Assembly (NCBI RefSeq): GCF_004402705.1
Contig: NZ_SOFM01000023.1
Coordinates: 1-64,000 of the forward strand
Length of the DNA: 64,000 nucleotides
DNA from: Cryobacterium mannosilyticum
GTDB lineage: Bacteria; Actinomycetota; Actinomycetes; Actinomycetales; Microbacteriaceae
Direction of reading: 5' to 3'
Position numbers and translations under genes: made by a program. The notes beneath the pieces were generated by a model. The model was given only the letters and a program-made list of their open reading frames with translations. It was not told where the DNA came from and made no database searches. Of this stretch, positions 44,146-52,941 are shown piece by piece (position 1 is the first letter of the stretch; each line of letters opens with the position of its first letter).

Positions 44146-45554
44146 GAGAAGTACTCTCCTAGTCGGTCGCCGAGGAATCGCAGGCCGGCCGAATTCGAGG
44201 ACTTGACCAGCACCGTGTCCCCTGGCCGCACCGTTGATCGGAGCAGGTCGAAGGCTTCGTCGGGTGTCTCGACGAAAGCCGATTCACCGTCCCAGGATCC
44301 TTCATTGATCGTACTGATGTGCATGCGGCGGGCGGCCCGCCCGACCACGATGAGCTGCGAGATGTTCAGGCGCACGGCGAGGAGTCCCACCCGGTCGTGC
44401 TCCTCCCCCGCCAGGTCGCCGAGCTCGCTCATCTCGCCGAGGACGGCGATGGTTCGCTGGCCCGGCCGGCGGATCTGAGCGAGCGTCTTCAGCGCGGCGG
44501 TCATCGAGTCCGGGCTCGCGTTGTAGGCGTCGTTGATGACGGTCACGCCGTCGCGGCCTCCCATCACCTCCATCCGCCAGCGCTCGGCGGTGTGCACGGA
44601 TTCGAGGGCGGACACGATCACGTCGATGTCCACGCCGAGCAGCTCGGCGGCGGTCGCGGCGGCCAGCGCGTTCATCACGTGGTGCTCGCCGAGCACCCGG
44701 AACGCCACCGGGCGGGTCTCCCCCGAGGCCAGGTGCAGCTGGAAGGTCGTGCCGGTGGCGGAGGCGACGACGTCGGTCGCCCGCACACCCTCGGTTCCGT
44801 TCTGCCCGAACCAGGCGATCCGGGCCCGGGTCGCCCCGGCCATCCCAGCCACCCGAGGGTCGTCGGCGTTGAGCACGGCGACGTCCGTCTCGAGCAGGTC
44901 GGTGACCATCTCGGTCTTGGCCCGGACGGTCGCGTCGATGCCGCCGAACTCGCCGGCGTGGGCGAGGCCCACCTTGAGCACGATCCCGATGTCGGGCCGG
45001 GCCATCCGGATGAGCCGGGCGATTTCCCCGACGGCACTGGCGCCCATTTCGGCGACCAGGAAGCGGGTCTCCAGGGTCAGTCCGAGCATGGTCAGCGGCG
45101 CGCCGACCTCGTTGTTGAAGGATTCCCGGGCGGCGACGGTGGGGCCCACCCGTTCGAGCACGGCCTTGAGCAGGTTCTTGGTCGTGGTCTTGCCGTTGGA
45201 ACCGGTGATGCCGATGATCTTCAGTGGACCGGCGGCCCTGACCCGGGACACGACCTCGGTGGCAAGGTCGCCGAGGGCGGTGACCGCATCCGGGACCACG
45301 ATCTGGGCGACGGGCAGGTCGAGCCGGCGCTCGACGATCAGGAGCACGGCGCCGCGCTCGAGGGCGGTCGGCGCGAACAGATGCCCGTCGGTGACGTCAC
45401 CGGGCTTCGCCACGAAGACGGCGCCAGGTCCGATCTCGCGGGAGTCGGTGTTGACGGCGCCGTCGATCCGCGATTCGGGAGTGAGCGTGCTGCCGTCGAG
45501 GTGCAGTTCGCCGCCGACCGCCTGGGCGATTTCGCGAAGGCTGAGCGCGATCAC
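44142..45554 (-). CDS. murF: UDP-MurNAc-tripeptide--D-alanyl-D-alanine ligase
   Basis: Fourth Mur ligase, 470 residues, attaching D-Ala-D-Ala. ATP-binding GITGSNGKTTTKNLLKAVL, AEMGASAVGEIARLIRMARPDIG and INDAYNASPDSMTAAL are typical. GTG start immediately after the murE stop; 4-bp overlap with mraY. Confidence 0.97.
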   Translation of the reverse strand: MIALSLREIAQAVGGELHLDGSTLTPESRIDGAVNTDSREIGPGAVFVAKPGDVTDGHLFAPTALERGAVLLIVERRLDLPVAQIVVPDAVTALGDLATEVVSRVRAAGPLKIIGITGSNGKTTTKNLLKAVLERVGPTVAARESFNNEVGAPLTMLGLTLETRFLVAEMGASAVGEIARLIRMARPDIGIVLKVGLAHAGEFGGIDATVRAKTEMVTDLLETDVAVLNADDPRVAGMAGATRARIAWFGQNGTEGVRATDVVASATGTTFQLHLASGETRPVAFRVLGEHHVMNALAAATAAELLGVDIDVIVSALESVHTAERWRMEVMGGRDGVTVINDAYNASPDSMTAALKTLAQIRRPGQRTIAVLGEMSELGDLAGEEHDRVGLLAVRLNISQLIVVGRAARRMHISTINEGSWDGESAFVETPDEAFDLLRSTVRPGDTVLVKSSNSAGLRFLGDRLGEYFS

Positions 45555-47099
45555 TTACAACCACCCCGCTTCGCGGAGGGCCAGCCGGGAGTCGTCCCGG
45601 GCGGAATACGGGATCTTGACGCCGGCGACCTCGTGGTAGTTCTCGTGGCCCGGTCCCGCGTAGAGGATCGCGTCGCCCTCTTCGGCGAGGGAGAGCGCCT
45701 TCCGGAAGGCAGTGTGCGGATCGGCGACCTCATAGAACTCGCCGGTCGGCACGGCTTCCCTGGCTGCGGCGAGCAGAGTGGCGCGGATCGCGGCCGGGTC
45801 CTCGAACCGGGGGTGGAAGTCGGTGACGACGACGACGTCGGCGCCCCGGGCCGCGATGGCGCCCATGTCGGCCCGTTTCGTGGTGTCGCGGTCGCCGTCG
45901 GCGCCGAAGACCATGATCACGCGGCCGGGAGTGAACTTGCGGATCGCGGCGAGGGTGTTGAGGAAGGCGTCGGGGCTGTGGCCGTAGTCGATGTAGACGA
46001 GCGGGCCGCGGTCGCCGGAGATCCGTTCGGCACGGCCCGGGATGTACACGTCGATTCCGCCGTCACGTTCCAGGGTGTGCGCGATCGCCTCGAGGTCGTA
46101 GCCGGATTCCACCAGCAGCAGGATGGCCAGGGCCGCGTTGGCGGCCATGAACCAGCCGAGCAGGGGCACCCTCGTCTGCAGGCGACGGCCCTCCGGACCT
46201 TCGAGCACGAACTCCGTGTAGAGGGCGCTCTCGGACACGATGGTCATGTGCCAGTCGGCTTCGACGTCGGGCCGGCTGCTCAGGGTGGTGACCGGGATGC
46301 GGCATTCGTCGACGATGCGGCGGCCCCAATCCGAGTCGACCGTGACCACGCCGCGGCGGGAACGGTCGGGCTGGAACAGCTCGAGCTTGGCCTGGAAGTA
46401 CTCGTCCAGGCCGGCGTAGTCGTCGAGGTGGTCGTGGCTGAGGTTCGTGAAGCCGGCGACGTCGAAGACGAGGCCGTCGACCCGGTGACGGGTCAGCGCC
46501 TGGGCGGACACCTCGATGGCGACGGCCCGCACCTCGGCCTCGCGCATGCGCGCCAGCAGGGCGTGCAGCTCGGTGGCCTCCGGGGTGGTCAGGGCGCTGA
46601 CGACGGCCAGATCGCCGATCCGGCGCTCCGCGGTCGAGGTGAGCCCGGAGACGACGCCCAACTGGGTGAGGATCGCGAAGAGCAGGTAGACGACGCTGGT
46701 CTTTCCGTTGGTGCCGGTGACGGCGAACAGGGTGGCCGGGTTCTCGTCGGTGCGGTAGATCCAGGCGGCGACGGCGCCGAGGGCGGCGCGGGCATCCGGG
46801 GTCACCAGGATGGGCAGGCCGCTGCCGGCGGCGAGGAGCGCCCCGGCCTCGTCGGTCAGGATGGCCACGGCGCCCGCCTCCCTGGCCGCTGCCGCGAAGG
46901 CTGCGCCATGGCTGGCGCGTCCGGGTACTCCGACGTACAGGTCTCCGGGTTGGACCGTGCGTGAGCTCAGGCTCACACCGGTCACCTCTAAGCCATCGAT
47001 GTCTCCGCGCAGGAACAGTTCAAATTCATCGACCAGGCCCGACAACGATCGCGGGACCGGATGCTGAGGACGGAGAGCCGAGGGTGCCAATTCGGTCAC
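45555..47099 (-). CDS. murE: UDP-MurNAc-dipeptide ligase MurE with altered amino-acid motif
   Basis: Third Mur ligase (514 aa), adding the residue at position 3 of the stem peptide. ATP-binding VTGTNGKTSVVYLLFAIL and SLSSRTVQPGDLYVGVPG are present. The motif that reads DNPR in meso-diaminopimelate enzymes is FHPR here (in VVTDFHPRFEDP, near residues 425-432). This fits Microbacteriaceae, whose type B peptidoglycan often has diaminobutyrate, lysine, ornithine or homoserine instead. Which amino acid is used cannot be read. GTG start, 13 bp after ftsI. Confidence 0.95.
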   Translation of the reverse strand: MTELAPSALRPQHPVPRSLSGLVDEFELFLRGDIDGLEVTGVSLSSRTVQPGDLYVGVPGRASHGAAFAAAAREAGAVAILTDEAGALLAAGSGLPILVTPDARAALGAVAAWIYRTDENPATLFAVTGTNGKTSVVYLLFAILTQLGVVSGLTSTAERRIGDLAVVSALTTPEATELHALLARMREAEVRAVAIEVSAQALTRHRVDGLVFDVAGFTNLSHDHLDDYAGLDEYFQAKLELFQPDRSRRGVVTVDSDWGRRIVDECRIPVTTLSSRPDVEADWHMTIVSESALYTEFVLEGPEGRRLQTRVPLLGWFMAANAALAILLLVESGYDLEAIAHTLERDGGIDVYIPGRAERISGDRGPLVYIDYGHSPDAFLNTLAAIRKFTPGRVIMVFGADGDRDTTKRADMGAIAARGADVVVVTDFHPRFEDPAAIRATLLAAAREAVPTGEFYEVADPHTAFRKALSLAEEGDAILYAGPGHENYHEVAGVKIPYSARDDSRLALREAGWL

Positions 47100-47112
47100 G
47101 GGGCTCGCTTTC

Positions 47113-48891
47113 TTACCAGGTACCGGGAAGCGCAGGCGCGGCGGCGCCCGATGGGACTGCCCGGTACTTCTTCAGCACCTGGCTCATGACCTCTTGGAAG
47201 ACCGGAGCAGATGCTGCAGAAGAGTTCAGTTTAACAGGATCCGCGAGACTGACCGAAACGACGTACTCAGGATCGTCGGCCGGCGCGAAGCCGGAAACGG
47301 AAACCAGGTAGCCGTGGGTGTAGCCTCCGTGGCCGTCCGGCATCTGCGCGGTGCCGGTCTTGGCGGCTACCCGGTAGCCGGGGATGTTCCACTTCGCGGC
47401 CAGCCAGCCCTTCTGGTAGACCATTTCGAGCATGTCGGCCGTGTCGCGGGCGGCCGAGGCCGAAACGACCTGGCTGCCTGCCGTGGCCGGCACCTCGGTC
47501 ATGGTGCCGTCGGCGTGCCGGCACCCCTCGACGAGCTGAACGGGAAGCCGCACGCCGTTGTTGCCGATGGCCTGGTAGATGCTGGAAACCTGCAGCGCGG
47601 TGGTGGTCAGGCCCTGGCCGAACATGGTGGCGTACTTGGTCTGGTTGTCCCAGTTCTCGAAGGCGTGCAGGATGCCGCTGTCTTCGGCGGGAAACTGCGC
47701 CTCGGTGGCCTTTCCCAGGCCGAACCTGGTCATGTAGTCGTAGCGCTGCTGGTCGCTGAGCAGCTCGCCGAACTTCGACATCCCGGTGTTGGAGGATTCG
47801 ATCAGCACACCGGTCAGGGTCAGGTTGAGGTCGGCGTGGCCGGAGCTGTCGTTGACGTTGGCCCCGTTCGGCGGGAGGTAGCGGTAGGGCGCCACGATCT
47901 TGCTGCCGGGGGTGGCGAGGCCGGCGTCGAGCACGGATGCCGCGGTGAGCGCTTTGAAGGTCGAGCCGGGTTCGAACGATTCGGCGAACGCCCGGGAGCC
48001 GCGGTCCTTCGGATTCTCGGTGCCGTTCACGTTGTTGGGGTCGACCGACGGGTAGTCGGCGACGGCGACGAGCTTGCCGGTCTTCACCTCCTGCACGACG
48101 ACGGTTCCCCAGGCCGCGCCGGTGGCCTGCGCCTGCTTGGCGAGGACCTGCTGCACGTACCACTGCAGGTCGGAGTCGATGGTGGTGACGACGTCGCCGC
48201 CGTTCCGGGCCTGGCTGGTGGTGACGGTGCTCTGCGGCAGGCGCACCCCGTCCGCGCCCTTCTCATAGGTTTCCGTGCCGTTCGTGCTGGCCAGGCAGGA
48301 ATCCTGGCCGAGTTCGAGGCCCGCCTGCGCCTCTCCCCCCGACGAGACGAAGCCGACCAGGTTGCCGGCGACGGCGCCGTCCGGGTAGACCCGGCTCGGG
48401 TTCTTCTCAAAGTAGATCCACGGGATCTCGAGCTTGTCGACCGCCCGGAAGACGTCCACGGCCACGGCCTTGGCCACGAACGCGTAGTCCGAGCTCTTGT
48501 CCTTGGCGAGGGCGCCGGAGATGATCTGGAGGATGGAGTCCCCGGTCTTGCCCGTGAGCGCACCGACCTCTGCCGCCGCCTGCGCCACAGTCACGGTGAC
48601 CTCGCCGGCTTCGGTCGTGCGGGTGAACTCGGCGGCGTTGCGCGGCGACAGGGTGATGTTGTACCGCATCACCGTTCCGGCCAGCACGACGCCGTTGGCG
48701 TCGAGGATGTCCCCGCGCGAACCGTAGACGGGTTGTTCGACCGACCGGTTGCCCAGCGATTCCGCGTTCAGGGTGTCGGCCTGCACGATCTGGATGTCGA
48801 CGAGCTTGACCACGAACAGGGCGATGATCGCGAACAGGAGCACGATCGTTCCCGCGATGCGGCGCCTGCTTGACCGGGTGTTAGTCGCCAC
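47113..48891 (-). CDS. ftsI: Septal transpeptidase FtsI (PBP3, class B)
   Basis: Class B penicillin-binding protein of 592 residues. One N-terminal membrane helix (about 11-31), the PBP dimer domain, then the transpeptidase with FEPGSTFK (active serine near 307), the SSNTG motif (IESSNTGMSKF) and KTGTAQM near 508. It cross-links septal peptidoglycan with FtsW. GTG start with AAGGATCAGACG upstream. Stands after ftsL-like by about 75 bp. Confidence 0.97.
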   Translation of the reverse strand: MATNTRSSRRRIAGTIVLLFAIIALFVVKLVDIQIVQADTLNAESLGNRSVEQPVYGSRGDILDANGVVLAGTVMRYNITLSPRNAAEFTRTTEAGEVTVTVAQAAAEVGALTGKTGDSILQIISGALAKDKSSDYAFVAKAVAVDVFRAVDKLEIPWIYFEKNPSRVYPDGAVAGNLVGFVSSGGEAQAGLELGQDSCLASTNGTETYEKGADGVRLPQSTVTTSQARNGGDVVTTIDSDLQWYVQQVLAKQAQATGAAWGTVVVQEVKTGKLVAVADYPSVDPNNVNGTENPKDRGSRAFAESFEPGSTFKALTAASVLDAGLATPGSKIVAPYRYLPPNGANVNDSSGHADLNLTLTGVLIESSNTGMSKFGELLSDQQRYDYMTRFGLGKATEAQFPAEDSGILHAFENWDNQTKYATMFGQGLTTTALQVSSIYQAIGNNGVRLPVQLVEGCRHADGTMTEVPATAGSQVVSASAARDTADMLEMVYQKGWLAAKWNIPGYRVAAKTGTAQMPDGHGGYTHGYLVSVSGFAPADDPEYVVSVSLADPVKLNSSAASAPVFQEVMSQVLKKYRAVPSGAAAPALPGTW

Positions 48892-48926
48892 CGTCTGATC
48901 CTTACTGTGGCCGGGCCACGGGGTTG

Positions 48927-48971
48927 GCGGGTGCTGTGCTTGCGGGTGCTGTGCTTGCTGGTGCCGGACTA
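48927..48971. repeat. 15-bp tandem repeat between ftsI and the ftsL-like gene
   Basis: GCGGGTGCTGTGCTT occurs at 48927-48941 and 48942-48956, and a diverged third unit (48957-48971) ends in the stop codon of the ftsL-like gene (48969-48971). The array fills most of the gap to ftsI. Confidence 0.92.
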
Positions 48972-49598
48972 ACGGGTTGCGGGGGTCGGGATGCCGTTCG
49001 GCGCCGTCTTCGGCGCGACGTCCGCGACCTTCGCCGAGGGCTCTGCCGCGACACCGCCGACGCTGGCGCCCTGGCCGGTGCCCTGCGGCAGCTGCGTGAC
49101 CAAAGGTACGCCGGCGAGCAGCGCATTCGGCACGAGACTCGCCGAGCCGCCCTGACTTCCGGTGGCCGAAGCCGGCGCCCCGAGCACGGCGCCGTCGGAC
49201 AGGCGGAGGTAGACGGGGTTCGAGTTGCTGACCATGCCCAGCGCCTCGGCGTTGGCGGCGAGGCTCTGCGGAGAGGAGATCCGCACGAGGTCCTCGGTCA
49301 CGCTCTCGGCGGTGCGGCCCAGCTCGACCTGGCTGGCCTGCAGCCGGGACACCTCGTAGGCACCCTGGGAGATCCCCACGCTGAGCAGCAGCTGGACGAT
49401 GACGATGGTCGCCATCCCTGCCACGGCGGAGAGCGCGTAGACAATCCGGGGCCTGGCCCGGCGCTGGCTGCGGGTGGAGACGATTTCGATGTGGCGGGTG
49501 TCGGGCGCCTGGACCTGGTCGGGGGTGTCGGGCGCCTGGACCTGGTCGGGCGTGTTGTCCCAGTTCGGTCGCAGGACGCGTGCGAGATTGTCACTCAT
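48969..49598 (-). CDS. FtsL-like divisome protein
   Basis: Small bitopic protein of 209 residues in the position of ftsL, between rsmH and ftsI. A basic cytoplasmic segment (STRSQRRARPRIVYALS) leads to one membrane helix (about 52-75, SAVAGMATIVIVQLLLSVGI) and a short leucine-zipper-like extracytoplasmic helix (YEVSRLQASQVELGRTAESV). A Pro/Ala/Gly-rich tail follows. FtsL proteins are poorly conserved, so identity rests on shape and position. A 27-bp repeat duplicates DTPDQVQAP at the N-terminus. Start ATGA-overlaps rsmH. Confidence 0.85.
   Translation of the reverse strand: MSDNLARVLRPNWDNTPDQVQAPDTPDQVQAPDTRHIEIVSTRSQRRARPRIVYALSAVAGMATIVIVQLLLSVGISQGAYEVSRLQASQVELGRTAESVTEDLVRISSPQSLAANAEALGMVSNSNPVYLRLSDGAVLGAPASATGSQGGSASLVPNALLAGVPLVTQLPQGTGQGASVGGVAAEPSAKVADVAPKTAPNGIPTPATR
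49498..49551. repeat. 27-bp tandem duplication in the ftsL-like gene
   Basis: Two copies of a 27-bp unit beginning GTGTCGGGCGCCTGGACC (49498 and 49525) are in frame and encode DTPDQVQAP twice in the cytoplasmic N-terminus. Confidence 0.94.
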
Positions 49599-50548
49599 GC
49601 GGCTCTCCTCAGTCGCTCGGCGGCGCGAAGTCGGACTGACGTCGCGCGCGGATTACTCGCTTTTTCCTCTTCGGAGGCCAGTTCCGCGCCTCTGATGAGC
49701 AATTTGAACAGGGGTTTGTGTTCGGGCAGCTCGATCGGCAGCCCGGCGGGGGCCGTTGAGCCTGACGCGCCGGCAAGCAGCTTCTTGACGATGCGGTCCT
49801 CGAGCGACTGGTAGGCCATGACGACGATCCGGCCGCCGACGGCGACCGCTTCGAGGGCGGCCGGGATGGCCCGTTCGAGAACGGCCAGTTCCTGGTTGAC
49901 CTCGATCCGGAGCGCCTGGAAGACCCGCTTCGCCGGGTGCCCGGTGCGCTGCACCGCCACGGGGGTGACCGCGGTGATCACCTGGACCAGCTGGGCCGAC
50001 CGGGTGAACGGCGTTGTGGCTCGAGCCTCGACGATGGCCTTCGCGTAGCGGGCGGCGAGCTTCTCTTCGCCGTAGTCGTGGAAGATGCGCCGCAGGTCGG
50101 CTTCGCTGTAGCTGGCGAGGATGCGTTCGGCGGTGAGCTCGCTGGTGTTGTCCATCCGCATGTCCAGCGGCGCGTCCTTCGAGTAGGAGAACCCGCGCTC
50201 CACCCGGTCGAGCTGCAGTGACGAGACGCCGAGGTCGAAGAGGATACCGTTCACCTCGCGGATGCCGAGGCCGTCGAGCGCCTCGCGGATGCCGTCGTAG
50301 ACGGTGTGCACCAGGTGAACGCGGTCGCGGAACGGCTTGAGCCGCTCCTCGGCGATCGCGAGGGCCTCGAGGTCCCGGTCGAGGCCGACCAGGACGAGGT
50401 TCGGGAAACGCTGGAGGATGGCCTCCGCGTGCCCTGCCATGCCGAGGGTGGCATCGACGAGAACCGCGCCGGGCTGTTCCAGCGCGGGTGCGAGCAGTTC
50501 GACGCAACGGTCGAGCATGACGGGGGTGTGGATGTCGTTGATGGCCAT
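49595..50548 (-). CDS. rsmH: 16S rRNA (cytosine-1402-N4) methyltransferase
   Basis: SAM-dependent methyltransferase (mraW) of 317 residues. HTPVMLDRCVELLAPAL begins the protein, LVDATLGMAGHAEAIL and LVGLDRDLEALAIAEERL bind SAM, and GILFDLGVSSLQLD and LSYQSLEDR-type segments follow. ATG at 50548 (MAINDIHTPVML) chosen over an upstream start at 50602. It overlaps the ftsL-like gene by 4 bp (ATGA). Confidence 0.97.
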   Translation of the reverse strand: MAINDIHTPVMLDRCVELLAPALEQPGAVLVDATLGMAGHAEAILQRFPNLVLVGLDRDLEALAIAEERLKPFRDRVHLVHTVYDGIREALDGLGIREVNGILFDLGVSSLQLDRVERGFSYSKDAPLDMRMDNTSELTAERILASYSEADLRRIFHDYGEEKLAARYAKAIVEARATTPFTRSAQLVQVITAVTPVAVQRTGHPAKRVFQALRIEVNQELAVLERAIPAALEAVAVGGRIVVMAYQSLEDRIVKKLLAGASGSTAPAGLPIELPEHKPLFKLLIRGAELASEEEKASNPRATSVRLRAAERLRRAA

Positions 50549-50648
50549 ATAGTCCCGGGAGTAGTTCCTGGTTCCTGATCCCCATCCATTCCTTCCTGGC
50601 ACCGGGGAAGTGTGTCAGGGAGAACGGCTGGGAGTCAGGCGCCAGGTA

Positions 50649-51080
50649 CTAGATGAGTCCCGGAATCACCTCCTCCGAAGTGTTTGCGAATGAGGTTTCC
50701 TGTTCGGCGAGGTAGCTGTCCCACGCCGCGCTGTCCCAGATCTCGACCCGGGTGCCGGCGCCGATGACGGTGAGGTCACGGTCCAGGCCTGCGTAGCTGC
50801 GCAGGTTGGCCGGGATGGTCACCCGGTTCTGCTTGTCCGGCATCTCGGCGCTGGCACCGGACAGGGTCATCCGCGCATAGCTGCGGGCTGCCTTGTCGGT
50901 GAGCGGGGCCTGGCCGATCTTCTCGGCGAACGCCTCGAACTCGCGGGTCGTGAAGACGTAGAGGCAGTTCTCCTGGCCACGGGTCATGACGATCCCCGGC
51001 GACAACTCGTCGCGAAACTTCGCGGGAAGGATGACGCGTCCTTTTTCGTCGAGCTTGGGGGCATAGGTCCCGAGGAACAT
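50649..51080 (-). CDS. mraZ: Transcriptional regulator MraZ
   Basis: DNA-binding repressor of its own dcw operon, 143 residues, made of two AbrB-like halves (FLGTYAPKLDEKGRVILPAKFRDEL and MPDKQNRVTIPANLRSYAG, in segments). First gene of the cluster. Three direct GTGGAG repeats upstream are its probable binding sites. ATG start with AAGGGG upstream. Confidence 0.98.
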   Translation of the reverse strand: MFLGTYAPKLDEKGRVILPAKFRDELSPGIVMTRGQENCLYVFTTREFEAFAEKIGQAPLTDKAARSYARMTLSGASAEMPDKQNRVTIPANLRSYAGLDRDLTVIGAGTRVEIWDSAAWDSYLAEQETSFANTSEEVIPGLI

Positions 51081-51110
51081 TCATCACCCCTTCCGGCCAG
51101 GTTCAGGTGT

Positions 51111-51140
51111 TACTCCACTTTACTCCACTTCGCTCCACCT
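51111..51140 (-). promoter_or_regulatory. MraZ boxes upstream of mraZ
   Basis: GTGGAG on the minus strand (CTCCAC on plus at 51113, 51123 and 51133) is repeated three times with exactly 10-bp period, giving GTGGAGCGAA, GTGGAGTAAA and GTGGAGTAAC. MraZ is known to bind closely spaced TGG-containing direct repeats before its own gene. The boxes lie 31-60 bp upstream of the mraZ ATG. Confidence 0.88.
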
Positions 51141-51256
51141 AACAATGAAAATACACCCCCTTTCGGGGTTTTTTGCCGCACGACCCCCACTATGACTGGG
51201 AACCGCCAGTGGAGGGAAAATCCATGCAAGTGGCCGAAACCCGCGATTCCGGGCAC

Positions 51257-51285
51257 AAAAAAAGGGCCGATCGGATGATCGGCCC
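51257..51285 (-). terminator. Rho-independent terminator after the DUF3040 gene
   Basis: On the minus strand, GGGCCGATC and GATCGGCCC form a perfect 9-bp stem (51264-51272 with 51277-51285) with a 4-nt loop, followed by seven T (A at 51257-51263). It lies 53 bp beyond the DUF3040 stop and separates that gene from the mraZ promoter region. Confidence 0.95.
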
Positions 51286-51337
51286 ACATTCTCGGGAAAA
51301 ACGCGCGTGCGGGTGGTGCTACGGAAGTTTCACTGCT

Positions 51338-51715
51338 TTACTGCTGGCCGTCCTGGCGACGATCCCAGCGTTCGTTGAGCCGGTCCATGAAGCCCTTGTC
51401 GGCGGCCCGCTGCTGGGCGGGGCGACGAAGGGGCGGGGCACCCATCCGGCGAGCGGACTTGCCGGGCGTGGTCGCGATGAGCACACCGGCGAACATGACG
51501 ATGAATCCGAGGATGCCGATCCAGAGTTGCTGAACGGCCACACCGGCGATCAACCCGCCGATGCCGGCGACTGCGGCAAGGACGCCGATGGCGATGGAGC
51601 GGTAATTGGGTCGGAGCGGTGAACCGCCGACGGTCGACACGAAGTCGGCGTCATTGTGGTACAGACCGCGCTCCATTTCTTCGAGGAGTCGCTGCTCTTG
51701 TTCCGAAAGCGGCAT
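51338..51715 (-). CDS. DUF3040 membrane protein
   Basis: Small membrane protein of 125 residues. MPLSEQEQRLLEEMERGLYHNDADF is the DUF3040 start, followed by two hydrophobic segments (about 42-61 and 63-84) and a basic tail. Function is unknown; it sits upstream of mraZ in many actinobacteria (Rv2169c position). ATG start with AGGAGG just upstream. Confidence 0.93.
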   Translation of the reverse strand: MPLSEQEQRLLEEMERGLYHNDADFVSTVGGSPLRPNYRSIAIGVLAAVAGIGGLIAGVAVQQLWIGILGFIVMFAGVLIATTPGKSARRMGAPPLRRPAQQRAADKGFMDRLNERWDRRQDGQQ

Positions 51716-51785
51716 CTCATTCCTCCTACTTGGACCGGCGCCTGGCTCCCAATTCTAACCCCGCTGTGATGGCTAGGCTAGGCAC

Positions 51786-52904
51786 GTGGCTGAAAGCAAT
51801 CAACTGGTCGAACTGGTTCATTCTCGGATCGACGAATTCATCGAAACCCGTCAACCAATTGTGACTACTATCAGCCCGGATCTTACGCCGCTGGTGGACT
51901 TCTCACGGCAATTTCTCAGCGGTGGCAAGCGCTTCCGGGCCCTCTTCTGTTACTGGGGCTGGAAGAGCGTCGAGGGTGCCCGGTCCCCCGCCGAACCGGC
52001 GGCCGCCGAGGACCCCCTGGCGCGGTTGTTCCCGGTGGTCGCCGTCGCCGCAGCGCTCGAGATCTTCCATGCGGCGGCGCTCGTTCACGACGACATCATC
52101 GACAAGTCGGACACGCGGCGAGGCAAGGCATCCGCCCACCGGCTCTTCGAGGCGATGCATGCGTCGAGCGGCTGGGCCGGCAGCCGTGAGGACTTCGGCC
52201 AGGCCGCGGCGATCCTGCTCGGAGACCTCCTGCTCGGCTGGAGCGACGAGCTCCTCGACGAGGGGCTGGCCGGCGTGGCGCGGGCCTCGGCCCAGGCCGC
52301 GAGGGCGGAATTCAACCGGATGCGCACCGAGGTGACGGCGGGGCAGTACCTGGACATCCTGGAGGAGCGGGCCTGGCTCACCCAGCCGGAGTCTGAGCTG
52401 CTCGACCGGGCGATGCGGGTGATCGTCTTCAAGTCGGCGAAGTACAGCGTGCAGGCGCCGCTCGTGATCGGTGCCGCTGTGGCCGGCGCCGGCGTGGAGC
52501 ACCTCGACGCGCTCCGGGCCTTCGGGCTGCCGCTCGGCATCGCCTACCAGTTGCGGGACGACCTCCTGGGCGTCTATGGCGACGCGTCGGTGACGGGTAA
52601 GCCCAGCGGCGACGACCTGCGCGAGGGCAAGCGCACCGTGCTGGTGGCCCTGGCTCGGCAGGCCCTGGCCGAGGACGACCGGAACCTGCTCGACACGCTG
52701 CTCGGCGACCCCGGGCTCACGGCGGAGCAGATCACCGGCCTGCAGCGGCTGATCCTCGACAGCGGGGCCGTGCTCCGCGTCGAGGACCTGATCCAGTCAC
52801 ACGTGGCCGAGGCGCTGGCCGCGCTGGCCGGGTCGCCGATCGGTGCCGAGATCACCGCGCAGCTCGGCATCCTCGCCGAAACCGTGACCCGGAGGGTCTT
52901 CTAG
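51786..52904 (+). CDS. Trans-polyprenyl diphosphate synthase
   Basis: All-trans prenyltransferase of 372 residues making geranylgeranyl or longer diphosphates for menaquinone, carotenoids or polyprenyls. The first Asp-rich motif is VHDDIIDKSDTRRG (near 100-108) and the second LRDDLLGVYGD (near 258). GGKRFRALFCYWGW is the pyrophosphate site. It is the positional match of idsA2 (Rv2173). Chain length cannot be set. GTG start at 51786. Confidence 0.93.
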   Translation: MAESNQLVELVHSRIDEFIETRQPIVTTISPDLTPLVDFSRQFLSGGKRFRALFCYWGWKSVEGARSPAEPAAAEDPLARLFPVVAVAAALEIFHAAALVHDDIIDKSDTRRGKASAHRLFEAMHASSGWAGSREDFGQAAAILLGDLLLGWSDELLDEGLAGVARASAQAARAEFNRMRTEVTAGQYLDILEERAWLTQPESELLDRAMRVIVFKSAKYSVQAPLVIGAAVAGAGVEHLDALRAFGLPLGIAYQLRDDLLGVYGDASVTGKPSGDDLREGKRTVLVALARQALAEDDRNLLDTLLGDPGLTAEQITGLQRLILDSGAVLRVEDLIQSHVAEALAALAGSPIGAEITAQLGILAETVTRRVF

Positions 52905-52941
52905 AGTCCGGGACCGGCGGTCTGCCGGAAGAGCGTGGTGC

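Noticed and set aside
44319..46964. Plus-strand open frame of 881 codons opposite murF and murE
   Set aside because: Antisense shadow; the minus-strand Mur ligases carry complete motifs.
52915..52929. Terminator between the prenyl synthase and Rv2175c-like gene
   Set aside because: CCGGC/GCCGG is a 5-bp stem without a T-run on either strand.
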